Assembly (NCBI GenBank): GCA_017857755.1 | Contig: JAFMCM010000012.1 | Location: 1-47,054 of the forward strand | From: Methylophilaceae bacterium | GTDB lineage: Bacteria > Pseudomonadota > Gammaproteobacteria > Burkholderiales > Methylophilaceae | Direction: 5' to 3' | Length of the DNA: 47,054 nt | Shown here: positions 10,045 to 18,502 of the stretch, piece by piece | How the letters are laid out: each line of letters starts with the position of its first letter | How positions within the stretch are numbered: position 1 is the first letter of the stretch | Program-made: the position numbers and the translations under genes | The notes under the pieces: model-generated | Databases searched by the model: none | What the model was told of the DNA's origin: nothing | What the model saw: only the letters and a program-made list of their open reading frames with translations

Positions 10045-10113
10045 CATTGCTTTAACTAAAAATTGGGGCAACCTGCTAATATACGCAATTATTTTGATTT
10101 CAGCTAAGGTTTC

Positions 10114-11505
10114 ATGCAAATTTCTGAAAAGATGTCAGCGGCAGAAAAGCGCTCCACGGTCAGTTTAGCCGCAATCTATGGGTTACGCATGCTGGGCATG
10201 TTTTTGATTCTTCCTATATTTGCCATTTACGCGCAAACGTTAGAAGGCGGTCAAGACCATACCATGGTGGGGTTGGCGCTAGGTGCTTACGGTTTAACCC
10301 AAGTTTTATTGCAATTGCCTTTTGGTATTGCCAGTGACCAATATGGACGTAAAAAAGTCATTTATATCGGCATGTTGATTTTTATCATTGGCAGTGTGGT
10401 TGCTGCCTTGGGTACCAACATTATGATGGTGATTGTTGGTCGTGCTATCCAAGGTGCGGGTGCTGTTTCAGCTGTCGTGATGGCATTGGTTGCCGACTCA
10501 ACTAGAGAAGAGCATCGCACGAAAGCCATGGCAACGATTGGCGGCACGATTGGGATGACATTCGCCTTATCATTGGTGGCTGGACCGCTACTTAATCAAG
10601 CTATTGGTGTGCCAGGCATCTTTTGGATGACCGCTATATTGACTGTATTTGCCATCGGCGTTGTTAAATTTTTGGTGCCAGACCCGATTGACAGTCACTT
10701 TCACTCCGACACGGAAGCTGCGCCAGATAAAATTAAAGAAGTCCTGCGCAATACGCAATTACTCCGTTTAAATTTTGGGGTGTTTAGTTTGCACGCGGCG
10801 CAAATGGCAATGTTTGTAGTCGTGCCCTTTGCATTAAAAGAAACCAGCGGCATGAATGAAAATCAGCATTGGATGGTCTATCTGCCAGTGCTGACGCTTT
10901 CATTTGTTTTAATGTTACCCGCCGTTATTTATGGCGAAAAATATGCAAAATTGAAACCTGTTTTTATCGCAGCTGTTGCCACCATGTTGTTAGCGCAACT
11001 GTTATTCGCCTTAAACATTCATTCATTTTGGGGTGTTGTAGTCGCTTTATTTTTCTATTTCATTGCGTTTAATTTATTAGAAGCCACTTTGCCATCTTTG
11101 ATTTCAAAAATGGCACCAGCCGCATCAAAAGGCACAGCAATTGGTATTCATAACACCGCACAATCCTTGGGTATTTTTATTGGCGCTGTTACGGGTGGTT
11201 ATTTATCGGGTCATTATGGTTTTTCCAGTGTTTTTATCTTTTGCGCGCTGTTGATGGTTGTTTGGTTAATAGCGGCTTTGGGTATGAAAACACCACCGAG
11301 TGTTAAAACCAAGATGTATCATGTAGAATCAATGACTGACAAAGCAGCGAGTCAGCTAAAAGCCAACATCGCGCAAATGCTGGGCGTGGAAGAGGTGGCC
11401 GTATTGGCGAAAGAGCGTACATTAATTGTTAAAATTAATAATCAACAAAGCGTTGAAGCACAAGTTGCAATCGAGCAAAATATATTGAAATTGATAAGGA
11501 GTTAA
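10114..11505 (+). CDS. MFS transporter with C-terminal ferredoxin-like domain (YajR-like)
   Basis: A 463-residue major facilitator protein with twelve predicted membrane helices, the family A motif between helices 2 and 3 ([12 protein letters not shown]) and a long N-terminal half rich in Gly/Ala. After the last helix comes a soluble domain of about 60 residues (roughly 400-463, [19 protein letters not shown]) resembling the YAM domain of E. coli YajR. The substrate is not known for this family. The start may be 10114 or the Met at 10132. The ssb start codon lies only two bases after its stop, so ssb must depend at least partly on readthrough from this gene. Confidence 0.88.
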   Translation: MQISEKMSAAEKRSTVSLAAIYGLRMLGMFLILPIFAIYAQTLEGGQDHTMVGLALGAYGLTQVLLQLPFGIASDQYGRKKVIYIGMLIFIIGSVVAALGTNIMMVIVGRAIQGAGAVSAVVMALVADSTREEHRTKAMATIGGTIGMTFALSLVAGPLLNQAIGVPGIFWMTAILTVFAIGVVKFLVPDPIDSHFHSDTEAAPDKIKEVLRNTQLLRLNFGVFSLHAAQMAMFVVVPFALKETSGMNENQHWMVYLPVLTLSFVLMLPAVIYGEKYAKLKPVFIAAVATMLLAQLLFALNIHSFWGVVVALFFYFIAFNLLEATLPSLISKMAPAASKGTAIGIHNTAQSLGIFIGAVTGGYLSGHYGFSSVFIFCALLMVVWLIAALGMKTPPSVKTKMYHVESMTDKAASQLKANIAQMLGVEEVAVLAKERTLIVKINNQQSVEAQVAIEQNILKLIRS

Positions 11506-11507
11506 AA

Positions 11508-12005
11508 ATGGCATCAGTCAATAAAGTCATATTAGTCGGTAATTTAGGGCGAGACCCTGAAGTGCGTTACATGCCAAATGGTGAAGCTGTCTGCAATTTT
11601 AGTATTGCAACAACAGAAAACTGGAAAGACAAGAATGGTGTTAAGCAAGAAAAAACAGAGTGGCATAACATCGTGATGTATCGCAGACTCGCTGAAATCG
11701 CTGGTGAGTACTTAAAAAAAGGGCGACCTGTTTATGTAGAAGGTCGCCTGCAAACCCGTAAATGGGAAAAAGATGGCGTTACGCGCTATTCAACTGAGAT
11801 CATCGGCGATCAAATGCAGATGCTAGGCGCTAAAGGTGATGGCGGTGACTCAAGCTATGCTGGTGCTCAATCTAGCGAGCAAGATGATTTTAATCAAGCG
11901 CCACCAAGAGAGGCAGCTAGCCAGCCATCAGGATCAAAAGCGCCAGCTGCAACGCCAGCAAGTGGGTCAGCCTTTGATCATTTTGATGACGATATTCCGT
12001 TCTAA
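11508..12005 (+). CDS. ssb: Single-stranded DNA-binding protein
   Basis: Binds single-stranded DNA in replication, recombination and repair. The 165 residues contain an OB fold at about 1-110 ([20 protein letters not shown] at the start), a disordered Gly/Ser/Gln/Pro-rich linker and the acidic tip DDDIPF, which recruits partner proteins. ATG at 11508 follows AAGGAG. In many betaproteobacteria ssb also follows an MFS gene next to uvrA, and the same arrangement is seen here. A strong terminator follows at 12029. Confidence 0.98.
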   Translation: MASVNKVILVGNLGRDPEVRYMPNGEAVCNFSIATTENWKDKNGVKQEKTEWHNIVMYRRLAEIAGEYLKKGRPVYVEGRLQTRKWEKDGVTRYSTEIIGDQMQMLGAKGDGGDSSYAGAQSSEQDDFNQAPPREAASQPSGSKAPAATPASGSAFDHFDDDIPF

Positions 12006-12028
12006 ATCGCGGCAACAATGTTTTACTG

Positions 12029-12053
12029 GGCCTTCGATTGAAGGCCTTTTTTT
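12029..12053 (+). terminator. Rho-independent terminator of ssb
   Basis: GGCCTTC (12029-12035), loop GATT, GAAGGCC (12040-12046), then seven T. It ends the transporter-ssb transcript. Confidence 0.92.
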
Positions 12054-12101
12054 ATTACATGTGTTAATTGATGTATTTGGACGTCTAAATGCTTGAATAG
12101 A

Positions 12102-12130
12102 TTAACCAATTGCATTACATCAGTTATAAT
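12102..12130 (+). promoter_or_regulatory. Sigma-70 promoter upstream of the FmdB-like gene
   Basis: TTAACC (12102-12107), a 17-bp spacer, and a perfect TATAAT (12125-12130). Transcription would begin near 12137, leaving a leader of only about 20 nt. It follows a terminator and precedes a three-gene run ending with aspS. Confidence 0.7.
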
Positions 12131-12156
12131 CTCGCTTTTGATTCATTTTACTCACT

Positions 12157-12444
12157 ATGCCAATTTATGATTTCAAATGTACCGATTGCGGTCATCAAGA
12201 TGAAATGATGCGTAAAATCAGTGCGGATAGCACGATGGAATGCCCAGTATGCCATCAACTCACTTTTTCTAAAATGTTGTCTGCACCAAGCTTCCAGTTA
12301 AATGGAACGGGTTGGTATGCAACTGATTTTAAGAACAGTAACAAACCAGCGGCAAAAGCAGAGGCTAAAACAGAATCGGTTGCGGAAGCCAACACTGAAG
12401 CGCCTGCTGCCGCAAGCTGTAACCCTGGATGCGCATGCCATTAA
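12157..12444 (+). CDS. FmdB-type zinc ribbon protein
   Basis: A 95-residue protein with the FmdB regulatory-protein zinc ribbon: Cys8-x2-Cys11 and Cys29-x2-Cys32 following the characteristic start MPIYDFKC. The segment GTGWYATDFK is also typical. The tail is alanine/lysine/glutamate-rich and ends in a second cysteine/histidine cluster, CNPGCACH, which could bind metal. The molecular function is not established; the family name comes from a regulator of formamidase/acetamidase genes. It leads the DUF502-aspS run, an arrangement common in betaproteobacteria. No clear ribosome site is visible before the ATG. Confidence 0.9.
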   Translation: MPIYDFKCTDCGHQDEMMRKISADSTMECPVCHQLTFSKMLSAPSFQLNGTGWYATDFKNSNKPAAKAEAKTESVAEANTEAPAAASCNPGCACH

Positions 12445-12457
12445 TGGCTAAAACCTG

Positions 12458-13069
12458 ATGAAAAAATATTTTATTACAGGTTTGCTGGTGTTAGTGCCGC
12501 TTGTCATCACTTTTTGGGTGCTGAGCTCGCTTATTCAAACCATGGACCAAAGCTTGTTGTTGTTGCCAGAGCAGTGGCAACCTGAGCAGCTGTTTGGCTT
12601 TAGCATGGTTGGATTGGGTGCTATCCTGACCGTGGCGGTTGTGTTTGTTACTGGCTTGATTGCCACCAATATCTTTGGACAGCAGCTCATTTTGTGGTGG
12701 GAAGCAGTGCTCTCACGTGTGCCTGTTGTGAAGTCTATTTATGCCAGTGTCAAGCAAGTGTCGGACACTATTTTTTCTGATTCAGGCAATGCTTTTCGTA
12801 AGGCTTTACTGGTCGAGTTTCCACGTAAAGGTTCGTGGACAATTGCCTTTTTAACAGGTGAGCCAGGCGGTGATGTGAGTAATCACTTGCAAGGTGATTA
12901 TGTCAGTATTTATGTGCCAACAACACCAAATCCGACAGGCGGTTATTTCTTGATGATGCAAAGAAATGAAGTGGTAGAGCTGGATATGAGCGTCGACCAA
13001 GCCTTGAAATATATTATTAGCATGGGTACAGCAGTGCCTGAAATTAAATCGGCGATGCAAGCCAAATAA
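12458..13069 (+). CDS. DUF502 family membrane protein
   Basis: A 203-residue protein with two hydrophobic helices at about 5-25 and 48-72, followed by the soluble conserved core of DUF502 (PVVKSIYASVKQVSD, PNPTGGY, then VDQALKYIISMGT). Function unknown; family members sit in the inner membrane. It starts 13 bp behind the FmdB-like gene and lies 38 bp before aspS, so the three are probably one transcription unit. Confidence 0.9.
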   Translation: MKKYFITGLLVLVPLVITFWVLSSLIQTMDQSLLLLPEQWQPEQLFGFSMVGLGAILTVAVVFVTGLIATNIFGQQLILWWEAVLSRVPVVKSIYASVKQVSDTIFSDSGNAFRKALLVEFPRKGSWTIAFLTGEPGGDVSNHLQGDYVSIYVPTTPNPTGGYFLMMQRNEVVELDMSVDQALKYIISMGTAVPEIKSAMQAK

Positions 13070-13107
13070 ACCAAATCACATTCACTTTAACAATAGATTA
13101 AAACATT

Positions 13108-14895
13108 ATGATGCGTACACATTACTGCGGCCATGTAAACCGCGAACTTATCGGACAAACAGTAACCCTTTGTGGTTGGGCGCATCGTCGTCGAGATCAC
13201 GGTGGTGTTATTTTTATTGATTTGCGCGACCGTGAAGGGATGGCGCAGATTGTGATTGATCCTGATACTCAAGCAGCATTTACGATTGCGGAATCTGTGC
13301 GAAATGAGTTTGTATTAAAAGTGGTTTGTAAAGTGCGGGCGCGCCCTGATGGCACGGTTAATAAAAATATTCCAACTGGTGAGGTTGAAATGTTGGCAAG
13401 TGAGATTGAGATTCTGAATCCATCGCTCACTCCGCCGTTTATGTTAGATGACGATACACTGACTGAAACCGTCCGTTTAGAGCATCGTTACATCGATTTG
13501 CGGCGTCCAGCTATGCAAGAAAACATGAAGCTACGCTATCGTGTTTCTAAAGTGATTCGTGATTACCTTGATGAGAACGGCTTCATTGAAGTAGAGACGC
13601 CGATGCTAAATCGCAGTACGCCAGAAGGTGCGCGTGATTACTTGGTACCGTCACGGGTGCATCATGGTGAGTTTTTTGCATTGCCACAATCACCACAATT
13701 ATTTAAACAGCTATTAATGGTGGCAGGGTTCGATCGTTACTTTCAAATAACGAAGTGTTTCCGTGATGAAGATTTACGTGCAGACCGTCAACCAGAGTTC
13801 ACTCAAATTGATTTGGAAACTTCTTTCTTAGAAGAGGATGACATCATGAATATCGTCGAAGAGATGATACGTCAGATGTTAAAAACCGTTCAACAGGTTG
13901 ATTTGCCAGCCAAATTCCCACGCATACCTTACGCAGAAGCCATGAGCCGCTATGGCTCTGATAAGCCAGATATGCGCGTGACTTTGGAAATCACTGAATT
14001 ATCAGATGTGATGAAAGATGTCGATTTTAAAGTCTTCTCGGGTCCAGCTAATAACGACAATGGTCGCGTTGCCGCAGTTCGCGTACCTAATGGTGCTGAA
14101 ATCAGTCGTAAAGAAATTGATGCTTACACCGATTTCGTGAAAATCTACGGCGCAAAAGGTTTGGCTTACATTAAGGTGAATGACGTCACTCAGTTAAATG
14201 AAGAAGGTCTGCAAAGCCCTATCGTAAAAAACATCCATGCCACTGCATTAAGAGCCATTATGGAACGTACTGGCGCACAAAATGGTGACATTATTTTCTT
14301 TGGTGCCGATACTACCAAAGTCGTGAACGAAGCTTTAGGCGCATTACGTCAAAAAGTTGGTCATGATAAAGGCCATTTGGACGGTCGCGCATGGGCACCA
14401 TTATGGGTAGTTGATTTCCCTATGTTTGAACAGGATGAAGACAGTGGTCGTTGGAATGCCTTGCATCATCCATTCACTAGCCCCAAAGATGGTCACGAAG
14501 CATTGTTAGAAACCGACCCAGGAGCTTGTTTATCAAAAGCCTATGACATGGTACTGAATGGCTGGGAAGTGGGTGGCGGTTCAGTGCGTATTCATAAACA
14601 AGACGTACAAGCCAACGTGTTCAAAGCATTGAATATCTCTGATGAAGAGGCGCAAGAGAAATTCGGCTTCTTGTTGGAAGCGCTACAATACGGTGCTCCA
14701 CCCCATGGTGGTTTGGCTTTCGGTCTAGACCGTTTAGTCACCTTGATGGCAGGTGCAGAGTCGATTCGTGATGTGATTGCCTTCCCGAAAACGCAAAAAG
14801 CTCAGTGTTTGATGACACATGCACCGAGTGCTGTGGATGAAAAGCAACTTCGTGAGTTGCATATTAGAGTTCGCCAACAAAACAAAGCTGAGTAA
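13108..14895 (+). CDS. aspS: Aspartyl-tRNA synthetase
   Basis: Class II synthetase charging tRNA-Asp (and possibly tRNA-Asn, since many betaproteobacteria use a non-discriminating enzyme; the sequence alone does not settle this). The 595-residue protein has the N-terminal OB anticodon-binding fold, the bacterial-type GAD insertion domain around 290-420, motif 2 ([16 protein letters not shown]) and motif 3 ([10 protein letters not shown]). The start MMRTHYCG allows ATG 13108 or 13111. The gene is complete. Confidence 0.97.
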   Translation: MMRTHYCGHVNRELIGQTVTLCGWAHRRRDHGGVIFIDLRDREGMAQIVIDPDTQAAFTIAESVRNEFVLKVVCKVRARPDGTVNKNIPTGEVEMLASEIEILNPSLTPPFMLDDDTLTETVRLEHRYIDLRRPAMQENMKLRYRVSKVIRDYLDENGFIEVETPMLNRSTPEGARDYLVPSRVHHGEFFALPQSPQLFKQLLMVAGFDRYFQITKCFRDEDLRADRQPEFTQIDLETSFLEEDDIMNIVEEMIRQMLKTVQQVDLPAKFPRIPYAEAMSRYGSDKPDMRVTLEITELSDVMKDVDFKVFSGPANNDNGRVAAVRVPNGAEISRKEIDAYTDFVKIYGAKGLAYIKVNDVTQLNEEGLQSPIVKNIHATALRAIMERTGAQNGDIIFFGADTTKVVNEALGALRQKVGHDKGHLDGRAWAPLWVVDFPMFEQDEDSGRWNALHHPFTSPKDGHEALLETDPGACLSKAYDMVLNGWEVGGGSVRIHKQDVQANVFKALNISDEEAQEKFGFLLEALQYGAPPHGGLAFGLDRLVTLMAGAESIRDVIAFPKTQKAQCLMTHAPSAVDEKQLRELHIRVRQQNKAE

Positions 14896-15083
14896 CATGC
14901 ATGTACTTTACGAGAACGTCATTTTATGCGCTTGCCGTCCTCCATGGCAGTGTCTATTTGGATGAGTCGCGTTCTCGTGTAGTGAGTGAATTAAGTCAAA
15001 AAAAAGTGGCGGCTTACGAAAACATGACACATTGGTGCGACAGCTATTCGCTATGAATGTTAATTTTTAGACGGATAGCGATT
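14896..15083 (+). other. Intergenic region with nested inverted repeats and a 51-codon frame
   Basis: Between aspS and apt there is a perfect 9-bp inverted repeat, ACGAGAACG (14910-14918) and CGTTCTCGT (14970-14978), with partial pairing beyond it. Inside the 51-nt loop a second small pair, TGCC/GGCA, can form. An ATG frame (14901-15056, 51 codons, no recognisable similarity, no ribosome site) covers the same bases. The region could be a structured leader, a small RNA, or a short gene; I favour RNA structure but cannot decide. Confidence 0.4.
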
Positions 15084-15611
15084 ATGACTCTCAAGTCCCT
15101 CATTCGAACGATTCCCAATTACCCAAAACAGGGCATCCTATTTCGTGATATCACGACTTTGCTACAAGACCCTCGGGGTTTGCGTATGGTAGTTGATGGT
15201 TTGGTCGCGGAATACGAAAATCAACAGATTGATAAAGTTGTAGGCATTGAAGCACGTGGTTTTATTATTGGAGCGGCATTGGCTTATCAGCTAGGGGTGG
15301 GGTTTGTACCTATTCGTAAAGCGGGTAAATTGCCATCAGAGACGGTTTCACAATCATATGAATTGGAATATGGTGCTGACCGATTAGAAATACATTCCGA
15401 TGCGATTGCTAAAGGGGAGCAGGTATTGTTGGTGGACGATTTGATTGCGACAGGCGGTACCGCATTGGCTGCAGCGGCGTTGGTTCAGCAGCTGGGTGGT
15501 AACGTCGTAGCTTGTGCTTTTGTGATTGATTTGCCAGCTATTGGCGGGACAGAACGATTACAGCAGGCGGGATTCAAACCCTTTTCGTTATGTGTCTTTG
15601 AAGGCGAGTAA
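15084..15611 (+). CDS. apt: Adenine phosphoribosyltransferase
   Basis: Purine salvage enzyme joining adenine with PRPP to give AMP. The 175 residues show the family opening (IPNYPKQGILFRDITTLL), the segment GIEARGFIIG, the flexible-loop region RKAGKLPSETVSQSYELEYG and the PRPP loop LLVDDLIATGGTA. I chose the ATG at 15084 because it gives a length close to well-known Apt proteins; the frame is open back to an ATG at 15057. A VOC-family gene follows 52 bp downstream. Confidence 0.95.
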   Translation: MTLKSLIRTIPNYPKQGILFRDITTLLQDPRGLRMVVDGLVAEYENQQIDKVVGIEARGFIIGAALAYQLGVGFVPIRKAGKLPSETVSQSYELEYGADRLEIHSDAIAKGEQVLLVDDLIATGGTALAAAALVQQLGGNVVACAFVIDLPAIGGTERLQQAGFKPFSLCVFEGE

Positions 15612-15663
15612 GCCATGGGTTACAATCGTTAAAACTGCAAACCATTTTTTTGAGAGCACTGTT

Positions 15664-16092
15664 ATGCCAGTAACCGAAATTAATCACGTTAACTTCCGTA
15701 CCGATCGCGATACCATGCACAAGCTGCGCGATTTTTATTGCGATATTATTGGTCTAACAGTAGGGAAGCGAGTCTCTAGCACTTCATACGGTTATTGGTT
15801 GTATATTGGGGATAATGATGTGGTGCATTTAGCTGAGTATAAAACAGCCGCTCCACCCAGTTTGCATGTGCATGGCACATACGACCATGTTTCATTTACG
15901 TTTACTGATATGCCAGCAATGGAGGCGCACTTAAAAGCACATAAGGTTGCTTATACAACAAGAGTCTTAGCTAATGGTGTGCGTCAGATGAATATGAAAG
16001 ACCCAGCTGGAAACGGCGTGGAGCTGAATTTTGAAGAGTATGGTGATTCAAACTATGAGATGAAACCTTCTGGTGAGCCCAGTAAGGCATAA
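15664..16092 (+). CDS. VOC superfamily (glyoxalase/dioxygenase fold) protein
   Basis: A 142-residue single-module protein with the paired beta-alpha-beta-beta-beta units of the vicinal oxygen chelate fold. Likely metal ligands are His9 in INHVNF, a His in the TYDHVSFTF block and the Glu in NGVELNFEE, the usual H-H-E placement. The substrate cannot be inferred; the family includes glyoxalases, resistance proteins and ring-cleaving dioxygenases. The frame is open upstream into apt, but the ATG at 15664 starts exactly at the conserved first strand. A terminator-like hairpin follows. Confidence 0.85.
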   Translation: MPVTEINHVNFRTDRDTMHKLRDFYCDIIGLTVGKRVSSTSYGYWLYIGDNDVVHLAEYKTAAPPSLHVHGTYDHVSFTFTDMPAMEAHLKAHKVAYTTRVLANGVRQMNMKDPAGNGVELNFEEYGDSNYEMKPSGEPSKA

Positions 16093-16099
16093 AAGCGCT

Positions 16100-16148
16100 A
16101 AACTATGCGAATGATGTTGTGTGATGGACATCACATAGTTTCTGTTTG
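16100..16148 (+). terminator. Probable terminator after the VOC-fold gene
   Basis: AAACTATG (16100-16107) pairs with CATAGTTT (16134-16141), and inside it TGATGT (16112-16117) pairs with ACATCA (16128-16133), leaving a four-base bulge. The stem runs into TTTCTGTTTG. The T run is imperfect, so efficiency is uncertain; the hairpin itself is clear. Confidence 0.55.
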
Positions 16149-16245
16149 AATCAAGCTAAAATAGGTAAGTGCTGTAACAACGCGTTAATATGAATGTTGA
16201 TTGATTAAACAATGAATCACGTTAATCATTTTAGTGAGGTGAAAG

Positions 16246-17055
16246 ATGAGTGGGAATAGAACCTTTAGTTTGGTTTGGGCAGTGGCGGCATTGTTGCTGA
16301 CGACAAGCTTATCGGCGCTAGCGGAGGCTGACCCAAACTTGTGGCCAGTAATGAAAGAAGCTTTTTTTGAAAAAAGGCCTATGCAGGACGTTGACTTTAT
16401 GAGAATTGATGCGCCTAAGCGTGCAGAGAGTGGTGCGCAAGTGCCTGTTACTTACTCGATTGATACTGCGGCGGCAAAAGCTGCAGGTGTGAAGATTGTA
16501 AAGTTGTACGCTTTTGTTGATGCAAACCCGATTCCACTTACAGCCACATATCATCTAACGGATGCCTTAGGTGATTTCAACTTATCGACCCGTATTCGTT
16601 TTGAAACGGACGCCTTTGTGCGTTTGGTTGGTGAAGACGCCGCAGGCCAATTATACTTGGCGTCTCGTCCCATACGTGCGGCTGGTGGTTGTGGCGGTAT
16701 GGTATCGAATGATGAAGCGGCAGTTAGAGCGGCTGCTGGTAAGATTAGAATGAAGGTGGATGTACCGAAGGCATTGGGCACATCCACTACCGCAAAGGTT
16801 AACATCAAGCATATTATGCGAACTGGTTTGCAACGCGATTTAGTCTCTCAAGGCTTTTTGCCCGCCTTTTATATCAAGAAAGCCACTTTTTCTTATAATG
16901 GTGAGCCTGTGTTGACGGTGGATGTCAATGTGGGGACGGCGGAGGATCCGTATTTTAAATTTAATTTTGTACCTACAAGCCCAGGTCAGTTTGAAGTGAT
17001 TGCGGCTGATAATGAAGGTAAAACCTTTAGACAATCCGTCGAGGTTAAAGGTTAA
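16246..17055 (+). CDS. Quinoprotein dehydrogenase-associated SoxYZ-like carrier protein
   Basis: A 269-residue exported protein in which a SoxY-like domain (about 30-152) is fused to a SoxZ-like domain (about 165-269). A signal peptide ends near Ala26 (LSALAEA). The SoxY part ends in GGCGG (147-151) with Cys149, the residue that carries sulfur adducts in true SoxY; here it is internal, at the domain junction, rather than at a free C-terminus. Families of this layout are found beside PQQ dehydrogenases in methylotrophs, with no established role. The good ribosome site GAGGTG precedes the ATG. It is flanked by terminators on both sides, so it is probably monocistronic. pqqA lies about 0.6 kb downstream. 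Confidence 0.87.
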   Translation: MSGNRTFSLVWAVAALLLTTSLSALAEADPNLWPVMKEAFFEKRPMQDVDFMRIDAPKRAESGAQVPVTYSIDTAAAKAAGVKIVKLYAFVDANPIPLTATYHLTDALGDFNLSTRIRFETDAFVRLVGEDAAGQLYLASRPIRAAGGCGGMVSNDEAAVRAAAGKIRMKVDVPKALGTSTTAKVNIKHIMRTGLQRDLVSQGFLPAFYIKKATFSYNGEPVLTVDVNVGTAEDPYFKFNFVPTSPGQFEVIAADNEGKTFRQSVEVKG

Positions 17056-17069
17056 TCCAGCTTAAGTTT

Positions 17070-17097
17070 AAAAAGGTCTCATCTGAGGCCTTTTTTA
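17070..17097 (+). terminator. Rho-independent terminator of the SoxYZ-like gene
   Basis: AAAAAGG-T-CTCA pairs with TGAG-G-CCTTTTTT around a TC loop, with an internal T/G wobble, and ends in six T (17091-17096). It lies 15 bp past the stop. Confidence 0.88.
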
Positions 17098-17166
17098 TTG
17101 TTCTGTTTTTTGCAGTGCTAAAATTATACGGTGATAGAATAAAGATTAATCATCTGGGAGATGGCA

Positions 17167-17586
17167 ATGAAAAGTTACAAAAAAGAGCTATGGTTTAATA
17201 TACCAGCACGCATGGATTTTCAAAATATCACAAGTGATGTACGTCAATGTTTGCGTGAGAGTGGTATTCAAGAAGGGCTGTGCCTGGTGAATGCGATGCA
17301 TATTTCAGCAAGTGTCTTCATTAATGATGATGAGCGAGGTTTGCATCATGATTATAAAGTGTGGTTGGAGGCATTGGTGCCGCATGAGCCATTGAGCCAT
17401 TACCGTCATAATGATACGGGTGAGGATAATGCGGATGCGCATATTAAACGGCAAGTAATGGGTCGTGAGGTCGTGGTAGCAGTAACGGCGGGCGAATTAG
17501 ATTTTGGCCCTTGGGAACAAATTTTTTACGGTGAGTTTGATGGTAGACGTAAGAAACGTGTGCTGGTCAAAATTATTGGAGAATAA
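17167..17586 (+). CDS. yjbQ: YjbQ/UPF0047 family protein
   Basis: A 139-residue protein of the YjbQ family, small beta-sandwich proteins for which weak thiamin-phosphate-synthase-like activity has been reported but whose physiological role is uncertain. Conserved blocks are [17 protein letters not shown], the histidine-containing [11 protein letters not shown], the [16 protein letters not shown] stretch and the closing [16 protein letters not shown] chose the ATG at 17167 rather than 17161 because the GGAG ribosome site ends immediately before 17161, leaving proper spacing only for the second ATG. It converges on pqqA, sharing one bidirectional terminator. Confidence 0.9.
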   Translation: MKSYKKELWFNIPARMDFQNITSDVRQCLRESGIQEGLCLVNAMHISASVFINDDERGLHHDYKVWLEALVPHEPLSHYRHNDTGEDNADAHIKRQVMGREVVVAVTAGELDFGPWEQIFYGEFDGRRKKRVLVKIIGE

Positions 17587-17599
17587 ATATTAAACTGAA

Positions 17600-17626
17600 A
17601 AAGGGAGCGTTTGCTCCCTTTCTTTT
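17600..17626. terminator. Bidirectional terminator between yjbQ and pqqA
   Basis: AAAGGGAGC (17600-17608), loop GTTT, GCTCCCTTT (17613-17621), then CTTTT. On the minus strand the same stem is followed by TTTTTC. It can stop yjbQ from the left and pqqA from the right. Confidence 0.9.
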
Positions 17627-17635
17627 GAACAAGAA

Positions 17636-17707
17636 TTACTTGTTCATTACGTACATTGTTACTTCAAAACCGAAACGCATTTCTGTAGCTGCTGGTGTTG
17701 TCCACAT
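17636..17707 (-). CDS. pqqA: Coenzyme PQQ precursor peptide PqqA
   Basis: A 23-codon gene encoding MWTTPAATEMRFGFEVTMYV followed by MNK. It shows the PqqA signature: Trp2, the RxGFEVTMY core, and Glu15 and Tyr19 spaced as ExxxY, the two residues that PqqE cross-links and that become the backbone of pyrroloquinoline quinone. AGGAG lies nine bases before the ATG, and a terminator begins ten bases after the stop, so it is a monocistronic unit. No other pqq gene (B, C, D, E) is visible in this window. PQQ is the cofactor of the XoxF dehydrogenase at the right edge. Very short length is normal for PqqA. Confidence 0.95.
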   Translation of the reverse strand: MWTTPAATEMRFGFEVTMYVMNK

Positions 17708-17760
17708 AATATTTCTCCTAAAATTTAATTTAAAACGACATGGTGTCATGCCGTAAGGCT

Positions 17761-17790
17761 ATTATGCTTAACCCATCTAGTTATTGGCAG
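17761..17790 (-). promoter_or_regulatory. Candidate sigma-70 promoter of pqqA
   Basis: On the minus strand CTGCCA (17785-17790) and CATAAT (17761-17766) are separated by 18 bp; the predicted start near 17754 leaves a leader of about 47 nt. The leader holds a small hairpin, GACA/TGTC around 17732-17742. The -35 element is a weak match, so this is tentative. Confidence 0.4.
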
Positions 17791-17815
17791 CTTGCATTCA
17801 TGATTAAACCATCAC

Positions 17816-17839
17816 TAAAATCATGAGCAACACCTCATG
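17816..17839 (-). terminator. Possible weak terminator after the CBS-domain gene
   Basis: CATGAG (17822-17827) and CTCATG (17834-17839) form a perfect six-base stem with a six-base loop. On the minus strand the stem is followed by ATTTT. The short stem and short T run make this a weak terminator, or possibly an operator upstream of pqqA. Confidence 0.4.
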
Positions 17840-17891
17840 GATTATCAGCAGTTGCCTAAATTTTTATGTCGATGATACAGATTATGTAAGT

Positions 17892-18323
17892 TTAACTGCG
17901 AATATAGCGTTCTAGCTGTTGGATTAATTCCGCCTGATATTCGATGGTCGCTTTTACTAAGTCACCAATCGATAACATACCAATCATGTCGCCATCTTCC
18001 ATCACAGGCATATGGCGAATACGTTTATCTGACATCGTGCTCATTGCGCTATCCACTAAGTCGGTGGCTTGGCAATAAATCAAATTGGTGGTCATAATCT
18101 CTCGAATAATGGTTGTTTCTGCCGCTTTACCTTTTAACGAGACTTCTCGTGCATAATCGCGTTCAGAAAAAATGCCAACTAGTTTGCCGTCATCCATTAC
18201 GGCTAGTGCACCGATGTGTTTTTGAGCCATCACAACTAAAGCGTCGTAGACCATACTATCTGGAGTAATGCTAATCGTTTCTTGATGTTGTTTTTCTGCG
18301 AGTATTTGTTTTAGTGTTTTCAT
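17892..18323 (-). CDS. CBS-domain pair protein
   Basis: A 143-residue protein consisting of two CBS repeats (about 5-65 and 75-132), a fold that binds adenosyl ligands such as AMP, ATP or NADH. The segments GALAVMDDGKLVGIFSERDYAR and RIRHMPVMEDGDMIGMLSIGDLV are the paired signatures, the first split here by position 20. No catalytic domain is attached, so it is probably a small energy or redox sensor; the target is unknown. I chose the ATG at 18323 because GGGAGG lies six bases upstream; the frame opens to 18341. pqqA lies downstream on the same strand. Confidence 0.9.
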   Translation of the reverse strand: MKTLKQILAEKQHQETISITPDSMVYDALVVMAQKHIGALAVMDDGKLVGIFSERDYAREVSLKGKAAETTIIREIMTTNLIYCQATDLVDSAMSTMSDKRIRHMPVMEDGDMIGMLSIGDLVKATIEYQAELIQQLERYIRS

Positions 18324-18502
18324 GAGCGCCTCCCTAAGCAAGAGATAAAAATATACACCTTAATCAAGTGTCTGCAAATAATTATGATGTGACTGGTGCG
18401 CGTTTTATTGATTTATCGCTGTCTTAACATGCAAGTTTCGTGAGTCAGCATTCATGGCATGTTAGAATTTGATTTTTCGCAATAGGGTTAAGGTAAAGTA
18501 AG

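Noticed and set aside
10048-10113. LexA/SOS box between uvrA and the transporter gene
   Set aside because: CTGCTAATATACGCAA looks vaguely similar but lacks the CTG-N10-CAG symmetry.
10045-10119. Longer N-terminus for UvrA
   Set aside because: The extra 25 residues do not match UvrA beginnings and the frame would overlap the divergent transporter gene; [14 protein letters not shown] is the natural start.
15526-15663. 46-residue N-terminal extension of the VOC-fold protein
   Set aside because: It would overlap the end of apt and has no family similarity; the conserved fold begins at ATG 15664.
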